A program made the position numbers and the translations under genes. From Oscillospiraceae bacterium (GTDB lineage: Bacteria; Bacillota_A; Clostridia; Oscillospirales; CAG-272): DNA of 42,112 bases. Numbering within the stretch: position 1 is the stretch's first letter; the number at the start of each line of letters is the position of its first letter. The notes under the pieces were generated by a model. The model was given only the letters and a program-made list of their open reading frames with translations. It had not been told where the DNA came from and searched no databases. Shown here piece by piece: positions 17,189-25,720 of the stretch. The stretch is taken from positions 1 to 42,112 of the forward strand of contig SVRU01000014.1 of the NCBI GenBank assembly GCA_015064665.1, written 5' to 3'.

Positions 17189-18472
17189 ATGTTTGTAGAT
17201 AATATTAAAATTTACGTAAAGGCGGGAAACGGCGGAAACGGCGCAATATCCTTCCACAGAGAAAAGTACGTATCGGCGGGCGGTCCCGACGGTGGTGACG
17301 GCGGCAGAGGCGGAAACGTCGTATTTCGCGTTGACGAGGGCGCAAATACGCTTCTTGCTTTCAGATACAAAAGAAAATTCGTGGCAGAGCCTGGCGGTGA
17401 CGGAAAAACGGGAAAGATGCACGGAAAGAACGGAGCAGACGTTGTCGTAACAGTTCCGCGCGGAACGCTTATAAAAGATCCCGAAACCAAGAAAATCATA
17501 ATTGATATGGCGTGCGCCGATGAATATATTCTTTGTAAGGGCGGCAGAGGCGGCTGGGGAAACAGACATTTCGCAACTCCCACAAGACAGATTCCGAGAT
17601 TTGCAAAAAACGGAACGAAGGGCGAGGAGCGTGAGGTCATATTAGAGCTTAAGATGCTTGCCGAGGTCGGTCTTATCGGATTCCCAAACGTAGGAAAGTC
17701 CTCTATACTCTCAAGAATTTCAGCGGCAAAGCCCAAGATTGCAAATTATCACTTTACCACCTTGTCTCCAAATCTAGGAGTCGTTCCCGTCAGAGAGGGC
17801 AAGGGCTTTCTCGCGGCGGATATACCGGGACTTATCGAGGGCGCGTCTGACGGCGCAGGACTCGGACACGCTTTCCTGCGCCACGTTGACAGATGCAGAC
17901 TTCTTTTGCACGTAGTAGATATCTCGGCTCAGGACGGACGCTGTCCGTGTGACGACATTGATAAAATAGACGAGGAGCTTCGCAGATATTCGCCGGAGCT
18001 TTCGACCCGTCCTCAGATTGTCGTGGCAAATAAAATTGACTCGGTCGATCCCGAATCGGATATTTTTGAGAAGTTCAAAGAAAAATGCTCTAAGCTTTCG
18101 CGTGAAATCGTATGCGTTTCCGCGGTGACGGGCGAGGGGCTTGACGAGCTTGTGAGCGTAACGGCAAAAAGACTTGCCGACCTTCCTCCAATGACGGTAT
18201 ATGAGAGTGAAATCACTGCAGAGGACGAGGCTATAAGAAATGCAAGCGGAGAAAAAACGACGGTAGTAAGACGCGAAAACAAAAAGTATATTGTTGAGGG
18301 CGAGTGGCTTTATAACTTTATGGGTCAGATTAATTTCGACGATTACGAGTCGCTTAATTTCTTCCAACGCGTGCTTATGAAAAACGGTGTTATCGATAAG
18401 CTTCGCGAAGCAGGTGTAGAAGAGGGTGACACCGTAAGTATATATGATTTTGAATTTGATTTTGTATACTAA
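17189..18472 (+). CDS. obg: GTPase Obg (CgtA)
   Basis: An essential GTPase of ribosome assembly and stress signalling; in Bacillus it is also needed to start sporulation. The glycine-rich Obg fold fills about residues 1-157 (for example GGPDGGDGGRGGN). The G domain has GFPNVGKS near residue 166, DIPGLIEGAS and NKID. The C-terminal OCT domain is about 350-427, so the product (427 residues) is complete. Only 3 bases separate it from the der stop, and no clear ribosome site is visible before the ATG, so translation is probably coupled to der. Confidence 0.96.
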   Translation: MFVDNIKIYVKAGNGGNGAISFHREKYVSAGGPDGGDGGRGGNVVFRVDEGANTLLAFRYKRKFVAEPGGDGKTGKMHGKNGADVVVTVPRGTLIKDPETKKIIIDMACADEYILCKGGRGGWGNRHFATPTRQIPRFAKNGTKGEEREVILELKMLAEVGLIGFPNVGKSSILSRISAAKPKIANYHFTTLSPNLGVVPVREGKGFLAADIPGLIEGASDGAGLGHAFLRHVDRCRLLLHVVDISAQDGRCPCDDIDKIDEELRRYSPELSTRPQIVVANKIDSVDPESDIFEKFKEKCSKLSREIVCVSAVTGEGLDELVSVTAKRLADLPPMTVYESEITAEDEAIRNASGEKTTVVRRENKKYIVEGEWLYNFMGQINFDDYESLNFFQRVLMKNGVIDKLREAGVEEGDTVSIYDFEFDFVY

Positions 18473-18486
18473 GGAGAGAATGCAAA

Positions 18487-19050
18487 ATGGTAGAAGAGCT
18501 TATAAAGAAAACACGTTCTTACCGTCGCTTTGACTCGGAGAGAGAGATAACCGACGGTGAGCTTCGCGCAATGATAGAATCCGCAAGATGCTCCGGCTCT
18601 GCCGCTAACAGACAGAGGATAAGATTCGTTCTCATAAATAAAAAAGAGGACTGTGATTTTATCTTCTCAAACGTGGCGTTTGCAGGTTATCTTAAAGAGT
18701 GGAAAGGTCCGACTGAAACCGAGCGTCCCAAGGCTTATGTAGTTATGATGACTCAGAATGAAACCTTAGATGCAATTCTCGGTATGGATATAGGAATTGC
18801 CGCGCAGTCGATTCTTCTGACGGCAACCGAGCTTGGACTCGGAGGCTGTATGATAGGCAGCTTCAAAAAGAAGGAAGTAAACGAGATGCTCGGCAGAGAA
18901 GGTTACTATGCAGCCTTGATAATAGCCCTCGGCAAGCCTACGGAAAGAGTATATCTTACCGATGTGAAGGACGGAGATATAAAGTATTTCCGTGACGAAA
19001 ACGACGACCACGCAGTGCCGAAATACTCACTTGATGAGCTTATAATTTAA
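18487..19050 (+). CDS. Nitroreductase-family protein
   Basis: A small FMN-dependent oxidoreductase of the nitroreductase fold. Family marks are RSYRRF near residue 11, an S-x-S-x-x-N-R-Q segment near 37-44 in place of the common SGxNxQP, and the GLGGCMIGSF segment near 117-126 that packs on the flavin. The 187-residue length is normal. The substrate is unknown. It is the last gene of the cysS operon, 14 bases after obg, with an AAGGAGA ribosome site and a strong terminator behind it. Confidence 0.85.
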   Translation: MVEELIKKTRSYRRFDSEREITDGELRAMIESARCSGSAANRQRIRFVLINKKEDCDFIFSNVAFAGYLKEWKGPTETERPKAYVVMMTQNETLDAILGMDIGIAAQSILLTATELGLGGCMIGSFKKKEVNEMLGREGYYAALIIALGKPTERVYLTDVKDGDIKYFRDENDDHAVPKYSLDELII

Positions 19051-19056
19051 TGAAAA

Positions 19057-19106
19057 AGAAAACCTCTTCGGTAGATGTTGTTCTGCCAAAGAGGTTTTTT
19101 GTTTTG
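19057..19106. terminator. Bidirectional terminator, cysS operon / DUF4838 operon
   Basis: AAAACCTCTT (19059-19068) pairs with AAGAGGTTTT (19089-19098), extended inside by GGTAGA/TCTGCC. T-runs are on the right for the plus strand and, as A-rich sequence on the left, for the minus strand. It ends two converging operons. Confidence 0.88.
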
Positions 19107-19126
19107 ATTTTTATGAAAATTACGTT

Positions 19127-21097
19127 TTATTGCTGGAATATAACCGGCTCTTCCTTATCCTTTGTTTTGTTTGAAATTGCGTTGAATATTCGGGAGAGGG
19201 AAGCGAAGCACATTTGCTGGTCGTAGCAACGCTCCATTTCAAGCTCGTATTTTCCGAATTCAACTCTGAATTCGTTATAAGCATCTCTTGCGGCATATTC
19301 ATTTCCGTCAGCTTTCATTATAAGAGCTTTTGTAAGTGATTTGCAGTATTCAAGATATTTTGCGAGAATTCTATATGAAACGGTTTGCGCGCGGTAAGGC
19401 ATATTCTTATGCGCATTGACGAAAGGAGCAAATCCATCAATGATTTCGTAAACCTTTTCCAGCTTTGAAATGATTTCGGGGTTGTAGTAAGCACCGGTTT
19501 GAGCCTGCTTTTGAATAAAGTAACGGTAGGGAACGGCCTCTCCGAGCGCATCAAAGAATTTAATAACTTCTTTGTAGTCTTCGCCATACGCGTGCTTGAA
19601 GTAGTCCTCTTTGAGCGCTTCATGGTCTGATGAGATATCATAAAGAGTGCTTGCGTAAACGTTAAAGGCAAAGCCGTTCGGGAAGAAGCTTCTTTGTGAG
19701 CCGTCCTCTACAATACCGTTGCATCCATTCGACTTATAACCTACAATATCGTCATGAACAAGCTTCGTAAAATTGAAAAGTCCGAGGTCGCGGTATTCGG
19801 GCCACCAGAAGTGGTATTCATAAACAAATGATTGAACCTTACAGCTATCCTGCCACATCTTTCCGTGAGCAAGGTACTCGTCAACACTCTGGGGCAGGGT
19901 AATATTGTTTAATTCAAACTCGGGGATAACGATTTTTTCGGTATCAAGATTTGGAGTTACCGCTACCGAGTAATCACGGGTAATTGCCGCAATAAGAAGA
20001 GAGAATCTCTTGGGGTTCTTAATAAATACCGTTTTCGGCGCCCACGTCGTATCAACGTAGCAGATAAATACGATTCTTGTATCGAGCTGTCTTCTTGTAA
20101 GTTCATCGTCAAGCTCGTTCATTGTCATAACGTACCAGTCGGTAGGAATCCTCTTGCGGCACTCACCGCACTCGCAATGGTTGTTGTGAGCATCGGCAAG
20201 CCATACGTGAAGATAATCCACGTTTGATGAAGCTTCGGCATAATCCGCTATCTTTTTAACGACTTTTTCTCGTGCTCTTGGGTTTGACATACAGAAGTTC
20301 GTGTTCAGGGGACGACCGTCGAAAAGCGCGCGCTTGCCGTCAAGCATAGCAATAAATTCGCGAGACTCTTCGGGGACTTTGCTTTCGTCAACCCTTACCC
20401 AACCGTCGGTTGTGTCTATGCCGAAGGACTCAGCTGTCCAGCCGTGACCCATATCGTGGAACTGAAGTCCGCGCTTTGCAATTTCAGCCTCGCACTGACG
20501 CTTCCACTGAAGCACGGTGTCTGCATTTACCGGCTCGGGCTCACGGTTTTCCTGATTAAACTGATGGTTGTAATATCTGTCGTAGTATGCCTTGGGATTA
20601 TCAAACTCAATCATAAAGATATTCATACCGATTTTCGGTGTGAAATCTATCTCTTCCATCATAAGATGCTGAGCTTCAGCGCCCTCGTTGCACTGGCCTC
20701 GGTAGCGGCAGTCCGCCATTTTGTGATATTTTGTAGGCTCAACATCCTTTATCGGAATGTATTCACCGTCAATACCGGGGAAGAGCCAACGGCAGCCGTT
20801 GATAGTAAGGTATCTGTAAACCGCAAGCAAAACGCTTCTCAGGTTGCTTCCGGCAATAATACCGCCGCACTCGTCGGTGTCGATATGTAAAATATCGTCG
20901 AGAGTAATGTCATCGGATTCCGATGTGTCAAGACCGAAGTCCGACATAACTCCGAGTCTGAAGCCGTCCTTGGCGTCGGGTGCATAATTAATTTCAATTT
21001 CACCGCAGCGCGGCATCATCATACGAAGGTATTTTTTTAGCTCCTCAGCCGCGAAATCGACAACGTTGTTTGACGTAATTTTATTGATAGTAAACAT
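19127..21097 (-). CDS. DUF4838 protein, putative glycoside hydrolase-like (copy A)
   Basis: A 656-residue protein of the DUF4838 type, found in carbohydrate-utilisation loci. An N-terminal alpha/beta domain (about 1-100) resembles the non-catalytic domain that precedes many glycosidase barrels. A barrel-like central part (about 120-420) holds the family's NFCMSNP segment, a CECGEC cysteine cluster and a VDYLHVWLAD strand. The helical C-terminus (about 500-650) follows. The catalytic residues are not established for this family. No signal peptide is present, so it is probably cytoplasmic. I chose ATG 21097 because AAGGAG lies just upstream; the frame also has an ATG at 21121 that overlaps the stop of the upstream gene. 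It is the second gene of a two-gene operon with its paralogue. Confidence 0.82.
   Translation of the reverse strand: MFTINKITSNNVVDFAAEELKKYLRMMMPRCGEIEINYAPDAKDGFRLGVMSDFGLDTSESDDITLDDILHIDTDECGGIIAGSNLRSVLLAVYRYLTINGCRWLFPGIDGEYIPIKDVEPTKYHKMADCRYRGQCNEGAEAQHLMMEEIDFTPKIGMNIFMIEFDNPKAYYDRYYNHQFNQENREPEPVNADTVLQWKRQCEAEIAKRGLQFHDMGHGWTAESFGIDTTDGWVRVDESKVPEESREFIAMLDGKRALFDGRPLNTNFCMSNPRAREKVVKKIADYAEASSNVDYLHVWLADAHNNHCECGECRKRIPTDWYVMTMNELDDELTRRQLDTRIVFICYVDTTWAPKTVFIKNPKRFSLLIAAITRDYSVAVTPNLDTEKIVIPEFELNNITLPQSVDEYLAHGKMWQDSCKVQSFVYEYHFWWPEYRDLGLFNFTKLVHDDIVGYKSNGCNGIVEDGSQRSFFPNGFAFNVYASTLYDISSDHEALKEDYFKHAYGEDYKEVIKFFDALGEAVPYRYFIQKQAQTGAYYNPEIISKLEKVYEIIDGFAPFVNAHKNMPYRAQTVSYRILAKYLEYCKSLTKALIMKADGNEYAARDAYNEFRVEFGKYELEMERCYDQQMCFASLSRIFNAISNKTKDKEEPVIFQQ
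20601..21058. repeat. Near-identical block shared with 22574-23031 (copy A)
   Basis: By eye only about nine substitutions separate these 458 bases from the block at 22574-23031, with no gaps; homology drops sharply at both edges. A second short near-identical stretch lies at about 20437-20512 versus 22410-22485. The pattern points to gene conversion or recombination between paralogues. Confidence 0.85.
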
Positions 21098-21117
21098 GTG
21101 CTTCTCCTTATAAATTA

Positions 21118-23070
21118 TCATGCATCAAAAAGAACGGTTATTTTTTTGAAAATTCTGTTAAACGAATTAACGAGGTTATAATGGTCGTAGTTGCGCTCCA
21201 TTTCAAGCTCGTATTTACCGAAGTCGTCGGCAAACCTTGTAAATTCCTCAAGCGCGGCGTGTTCCTTGCCCTCAGCCTTAAGAGCAAGCGCGGGAGCAAT
21301 ACCCTTCAAAAGCTCAAGATATCTTGCAAGAATCCTGTATGAAACCGTCTGTGCACGATAGGGCATGTTTTTATGAGCCTCGACAAAGGGACGGTATTCC
21401 TCTGCGATTTCGGGCAGCTTAAGAATTGACTTTACTATCTGGGGATTGTAGAAATCTCCCATTTTGCTATCGGTGGTCATCTTTTTCATAAGATATTTAA
21501 AGTCTAAGGTTTTTTCGATTTTTTCAAAAAATTCTATTACGGTCTTATAATCTTCGCCGTAGGAGTGCTTGAAAAAGTCCTCCTTAATCTCTTCAAAATC
21601 AATGCTTGTGTCGTAAAGCGTTGATGCGTAGGTTGTGAAGAGGAATCCGTTCGGGAAAAAGCTTCTCTGTGAGCCGTCCTCAACGATACCGCTGCATCCG
21701 TTTGCATAGTAGCCCTTTACGTCCTTGTGTATTATATTGGCGAGCTCGAAAATTCCGAAGTCGCGGTGCTGCGCCCACCAGAAGTGGTATTCGTAAATAA
21801 AGTTAGGAACTCTGCATATATCACGCCATTCCTTTGCGTGAATGAGGTAATTGTTTACGCTCTTGGGCATCACGTTTTCGTTGAATACGTATTCGGTGAG
21901 TTTTATTTTGCTGACGTCTATTGCAGGGTCAACAAATTCTGTGTAATCACGGGTGATAGCCGCGAGAAGAAGGGCAAATCTGTCGGGGTTGTTAAGGCGC
22001 TCTGTTTTGGGAGCCCAAACGGTGTCGTAATAGCAGATGAATACAACGCGCGTTTTAAGTCCGCGCTCGTTCATGATTTCGTCAACCTCGTTCATCAGCA
22101 TAACGTACCAATCGGACGGAGTCTTTTTACGGCATTCTTCGCACTCGCACATGTTGTTATAGGAGTCCGAGAGCCAAACGTGAAGATAGTCTACGTTGCT
22201 TGCATTCTCGGCGTAATTCGCTATGCTGTTTGCAACGATTCTTCTTGCCTCGGGGTTTGACATGCAGAAATTCGTATTCAAGGGCTGACCCTTGTAAAGC
22301 GCACGCTTGCCCTCGTACATAGCAAGGTATGGACGGTATTTTTCGGGCACTAAATCGTCGCTGGAGATTGACCAGCATCCATCGAATTCGATTTCAAATG
22401 CTTTACCCGTCCAGCCGTGACCCATATCGTGGAACTGAAGTCCGCGCTTTGCAATTTCTGCCTCGCATTGACGCTTCCACTGGAGAATTGTTTCGTTTGT
22501 TACGGGTTCGGGCTCTCGGTTTGCCGTGTTGTTTTTGTGGTTATAATAGCTGTTATAATATGCGGTCGGGTTGTCAAACTCAATCATAAAGATATTCATA
22601 CCGATTTTCGGTGTGAAATCTATCTCTTCCATCATAAGATGCTGAGCTTCAGCACCCTCGTTGCACTGGCCTCGGTAGCGGCAGTCCGCCATTTTGTGAT
22701 ATTTTGTAGGCTCAACATCCTTTATCGGAATGTATTCACCGTCAATACCGGGAAAAAGCCAACGGCAGCCGTTGATAGTAAGGTATCTGTAAACCGCAAG
22801 CAAAACGCTTCTCGGGTTGCTTCCGGCAATAATACCGCCGCACTCGTCGGTGTCGATATGTAAAATATCGTCGAGAGTAATGTCATCGGATTCCGATGTG
22901 TCAAGACCGAAGTCCGACATAACTCCGAGTCTGAATCCGTCCTTTGCGTCTGGTGCATAATTAATTTCAATTTCACCGCAGCGCGGCATCATCATACGAA
23001 GATATTTTTTTAACTCCTCAGCCGCGAAATCAACGGTGTGATTGGATGTGATTTTTTTAATTTGGTACAT
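21118..23070 (-). CDS. DUF4838 protein, putative glycoside hydrolase-like (copy B)
   Basis: A 650-residue paralogue of the next gene, with the same layout: N-terminal alpha/beta domain, central barrel with NFCMSNP and CECEEC, helical end. Residues of about 1-180 are almost identical to copy A, while the rest has clearly diverged, so the two may act on different substrates. No signal peptide. Start ATG 23070 follows AAAGGAG; a longer frame to 23094 has no ribosome site. A good promoter at 23103-23131 drives both copies. It lies downstream of, and in the same direction as, the rhamnosidase gene. Confidence 0.82.
   Translation of the reverse strand: MYQIKKITSNHTVDFAAEELKKYLRMMMPRCGEIEINYAPDAKDGFRLGVMSDFGLDTSESDDITLDDILHIDTDECGGIIAGSNPRSVLLAVYRYLTINGCRWLFPGIDGEYIPIKDVEPTKYHKMADCRYRGQCNEGAEAQHLMMEEIDFTPKIGMNIFMIEFDNPTAYYNSYYNHKNNTANREPEPVTNETILQWKRQCEAEIAKRGLQFHDMGHGWTGKAFEIEFDGCWSISSDDLVPEKYRPYLAMYEGKRALYKGQPLNTNFCMSNPEARRIVANSIANYAENASNVDYLHVWLSDSYNNMCECEECRKKTPSDWYVMLMNEVDEIMNERGLKTRVVFICYYDTVWAPKTERLNNPDRFALLLAAITRDYTEFVDPAIDVSKIKLTEYVFNENVMPKSVNNYLIHAKEWRDICRVPNFIYEYHFWWAQHRDFGIFELANIIHKDVKGYYANGCSGIVEDGSQRSFFPNGFLFTTYASTLYDTSIDFEEIKEDFFKHSYGEDYKTVIEFFEKIEKTLDFKYLMKKMTTDSKMGDFYNPQIVKSILKLPEIAEEYRPFVEAHKNMPYRAQTVSYRILARYLELLKGIAPALALKAEGKEHAALEEFTRFADDFGKYELEMERNYDHYNLVNSFNRIFKKITVLFDA
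22574..23031. repeat. Near-identical block shared with 20601-21058 (copy B)
   Basis: Direct-repeat partner of 20601-21058, offset 1973 bases, both read in the same direction inside the 5' ends of the two DUF4838 genes. Confidence 0.85.
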
Positions 23071-23102
23071 AGGCGAATCTCCTTTATAAAGCAACTATGG
23101 CA

Positions 23103-23131
23103 AGTATATCATATTAATGAAATTAAGTCAA
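23103..23131 (-). promoter_or_regulatory. Promoter of the DUF4838 operon
   Basis: On the minus strand: -35 TTGACT (23131-23126), 17-base spacer, -10 TATACT (23108-23103). It begins 19 bases downstream of the rhamnosidase stop, so the DUF4838 pair can be made without the rhamnosidase. Confidence 0.72.
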
Positions 23132-23149
23132 TAAAAAATCCGACAAAAA

Positions 23150-25468
23150 TTAAATATAATCGGTATAATTAAATTCAAAATTTATATCGTTGCCCTCGAA
23201 TTCTATTTCGATGTCGGACGGTGCGTTTACGGTATATACGCAACCGTTCTCGGTGCGTTTAAAGCTTGCGGTAATTTCGCCCTTCGGAACCGGTATTTTT
23301 ATCGTTGCGTAATTAAGCGATTCGTTGATTTTCGGCGTGATTTTGATTTTCTTCATTCCGGGGGCAGCACCCTTGATTCCCATTATCTCAGCGGTATAGA
23401 AATATATCGGAGAGCTGCTCCAGGGGTGGCACCAGCTCGTATTCCATTTTTGTTCGGGTCCCCAGGCTTCCATAGAGGTTGTGGCGCCGCTTTTTATCAT
23501 ATTGTACCAGGAGTGCCCGTCGCGTCCTGTAAGAAGGTCATAAGCAGCCTCGTGCTCGCCGACGGTATAAAGTCCTTTGATTACGAAGTAAGCGAAATAA
23601 ACGCCGCAATTAAGGCGTTTTTTCATTATAAAATCAACTATGGGCTTGTATCCCTTCGGCGGCTCAAGTCCAAAGAAAAGTTGCAAGGCATTTGCATGCA
23701 AAGCGCAGTGATCTGAATCTGCAGTGTCTCTGAAAATGCCTTTTCCATAATCGTAGGTTCGGTTTATTATAGATTTGCCCATAGCTTGATGCTTTTCTTC
23801 CAGCTCCGACGCTCTCTTTACGTTTCCGACTATGAGGTATAGCTTGGCAAGGGTTTTCAAGAAACCGTAAAAGAACATATTGACTGTCGTAGAGATTCCG
23901 ACGGCGGCCTTTTCCATATCATACCCGTCGCGCAGATTCTGCGGCCAGTCTATAAGTATAGCCTGCATTTCTTTCGGAACTTTGTCCATGTGCTTAATGC
24001 TCTCAAGCAGATGATCATCATTCAAAAACTGTGAGTAGTATTCCCATATTCCTTCAGCAACGGGGAGCATTTCTTCAAGAAAATCTTTGTCTGCCGTGTA
24101 GTTATAGTATTCTTCAAGAAATAGAGGCACAAGAGAAGAATAATCTGCGCAGATGTTTATATCGTAGGTCGGCAGATGCGCCGCTATGGCAGGGCACCAG
24201 CGTGCAGTGTTTGCGCAGTCAGTTATAAACTTTTTGTATATTTTCGTATCACCCGTGAGGATAAGATGAGAAAGACCTGTAATTAAAGCGTCGCCGACAA
24301 ATCCGCCCTTTTCTCTTGTGGGGCAGTCGTAGTAAGTGTCCTGAGTGCCGATCTTGACTCCGTGCTTGCATATCTCCCAGATTCTGTTCATTGAATCATT
24401 CGAGCACTCAAAGCTTGCCGCGTTATCGTCAAACGGATAATTCCTCGAAAACGTATATACGTTCTTTGGATCAAAGTCTTTTGGCGGATCGAGGATCTCG
24501 GCATAGCGGTAACCCTTGTAATCGTAGTAATCAACGAAGTCCTCGCCGCCTGATAACGTTATAACGTCGCTGTAAACGCAGTTGGCGCGAATCTCGTATC
24601 TGACCCGACCGTCATCGTTTAACTCCTCGCCGAAACGTATCTCTACGGTCTCCTTTTTACTGCCTTTGAGAGTCACGGCGAGATTGCCTACCACTTCCTT
24701 GCCAAAATCAAACAGATAACCGCATTCGAGCTTTTTTATTTTTGCAGGATATATTTTTTCGTGTTTTACGGTGGGAGTGAGCTGCGGAACAAGGCTATAG
24801 TCAACGGGAAACGGATTAGCTGAAACGATAGCTTTATTCCAATTTGAATCGGAAAATTCGCGCTCGGTCCATCCCTGTGGATATGCGTTTAGGTCAATAT
24901 CCTCGGAAAACTGAGTTTGATAGCCGTAAATATAGCGCGAGGAGTAAGCGGAGCATTCTGTATATTTCCAGCTTCTGTCGCTTATTACGGTCTCTTTTGT
25001 GCCGTCCGCATATTCAATTTCAAGCTGGGCTATCATTCCGCATAGATTGTCAGCGCTGACAAGGTAGATGTTGAAAAGTCCCTGATAATAAATATGCACA
25101 GCGACGGTATTCTTACCCTCGTGCACCAGGTCTGTTACGTCGTAGCAGTTATAGTTGTAAGCAAAGGGGTAGGATTGTGCCGGACCTTCTCCGATAAAGC
25201 TTGAGTTAAGATAAAGCTTATAAAGATCGTCGCCTGTTATAAATAATTTTGCCTGCACTATATCAGAACGGCAGAGGGTGAAATTTTTTCTGAAAAGAGT
25301 ATGTATATTCTGAATTTCGGAATTAAATTCGGGTTTTCTGTCGTGTCCGTATTTGCGGCAGGATGGAAGATGGTAAAAGCGGTGTGAGGTTATCCAAAAT
25401 CCTTGCCACCTCACTTTTTCACCGGAGAGGGAACGATACTTATAATCGTCATAAGCGTTTTTCTTCAT
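23150..25468 (-). CDS. Alpha-L-rhamnosidase, GH78 family
   Basis: Inverting glycosidase that releases L-rhamnose from glycans such as rhamnogalacturonan or rhamnosides. N-terminal beta-sandwich domains (about 30-310) precede an (alpha/alpha)6 barrel (about 340-690) and a C-terminal beta domain. The acidic residues recalled for Bacillus sp. GL1 RhaB (D567, E572, D579, E841) have counterparts at the same spacing: D381 and E386 in DCPTREKGG, D393 in VGDA and E667 in TSMEAWG. No signal peptide, so it should act on imported oligosaccharides. Start ATG 25468 has a TTGGAG site; the in-frame ATG at 25501 overlaps the -10 box and cannot be translated from the predicted promoter. No terminator was seen after it. 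Confidence 0.87.
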   Translation of the reverse strand: MKKNAYDDYKYRSLSGEKVRWQGFWITSHRFYHLPSCRKYGHDRKPEFNSEIQNIHTLFRKNFTLCRSDIVQAKLFITGDDLYKLYLNSSFIGEGPAQSYPFAYNYNCYDVTDLVHEGKNTVAVHIYYQGLFNIYLVSADNLCGMIAQLEIEYADGTKETVISDRSWKYTECSAYSSRYIYGYQTQFSEDIDLNAYPQGWTEREFSDSNWNKAIVSANPFPVDYSLVPQLTPTVKHEKIYPAKIKKLECGYLFDFGKEVVGNLAVTLKGSKKETVEIRFGEELNDDGRVRYEIRANCVYSDVITLSGGEDFVDYYDYKGYRYAEILDPPKDFDPKNVYTFSRNYPFDDNAASFECSNDSMNRIWEICKHGVKIGTQDTYYDCPTREKGGFVGDALITGLSHLILTGDTKIYKKFITDCANTARWCPAIAAHLPTYDINICADYSSLVPLFLEEYYNYTADKDFLEEMLPVAEGIWEYYSQFLNDDHLLESIKHMDKVPKEMQAILIDWPQNLRDGYDMEKAAVGISTTVNMFFYGFLKTLAKLYLIVGNVKRASELEEKHQAMGKSIINRTYDYGKGIFRDTADSDHCALHANALQLFFGLEPPKGYKPIVDFIMKKRLNCGVYFAYFVIKGLYTVGEHEAAYDLLTGRDGHSWYNMIKSGATTSMEAWGPEQKWNTSWCHPWSSSPIYFYTAEIMGIKGAAPGMKKIKITPKINESLNYATIKIPVPKGEITASFKRTENGCVYTVNAPSDIEIEFEGNDINFEFNYTDYI

Positions 25469-25499
25469 AAACGGCTCCAATTCATTGTTTTGCGATATC

Positions 25500-25528
25500 A
25501 TTATATCATAGCCTTTTTTTCATTTCAA
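25500..25528 (-). promoter_or_regulatory. Promoter of the GH78 gene
   Basis: On the minus strand: -35 TTGAAA (25528-25523), 17-base spacer, -10 TATAAT (25505-25500). It fixes the translation start at 25468 rather than 25501. Confidence 0.72.
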
Positions 25529-25640
25529 GATGCCGCGTTGATTTCAAATGCTTAAAATGTGAAAATACCTGTTTCAATGCAACTCGTAGCTTTGACTGAT
25601 CAAATGTTAAGATTTTCATGGTTTTTTAAAACAAATTCAC

Positions 25641-25669
25641 TTTACAATACAAGTCTTGAATGATATAAT
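25641..25669 (+). promoter_or_regulatory. Promoter of the beta-helix gene pair
   Basis: -35 TTTACA (25641-25646), 17-base spacer, -10 TATAAT (25664-25669). The transcription start is expected near 25676, inside the palindrome listed next. Confidence 0.72.
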
Positions 25670-25677
25670 AGAATTGC

Positions 25678-25693
25678 AACGTTACGTAACATT
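25678..25693 (+). promoter_or_regulatory. Palindrome at the transcription start, candidate operator
   Basis: A perfect 10-base palindrome GTTACGTAAC (25681-25690) is extended by AA/TT pairs with one mismatch to 16 bases. It begins 8 bases after the -10 box, a usual place for a repressor of LacI or GntR type. No regulator gene is in the window. Confidence 0.5.
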
Positions 25694-25720
25694 AATTGTT
25701 TTTTATGCAAGGAGAATCTT

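Noticed and set aside
25466..25501. ATG 25501 as the start of the rhamnosidase
   Set aside because: It overlaps the -10 box of the best promoter and has no ribosome site, while ATG 25468 has one.
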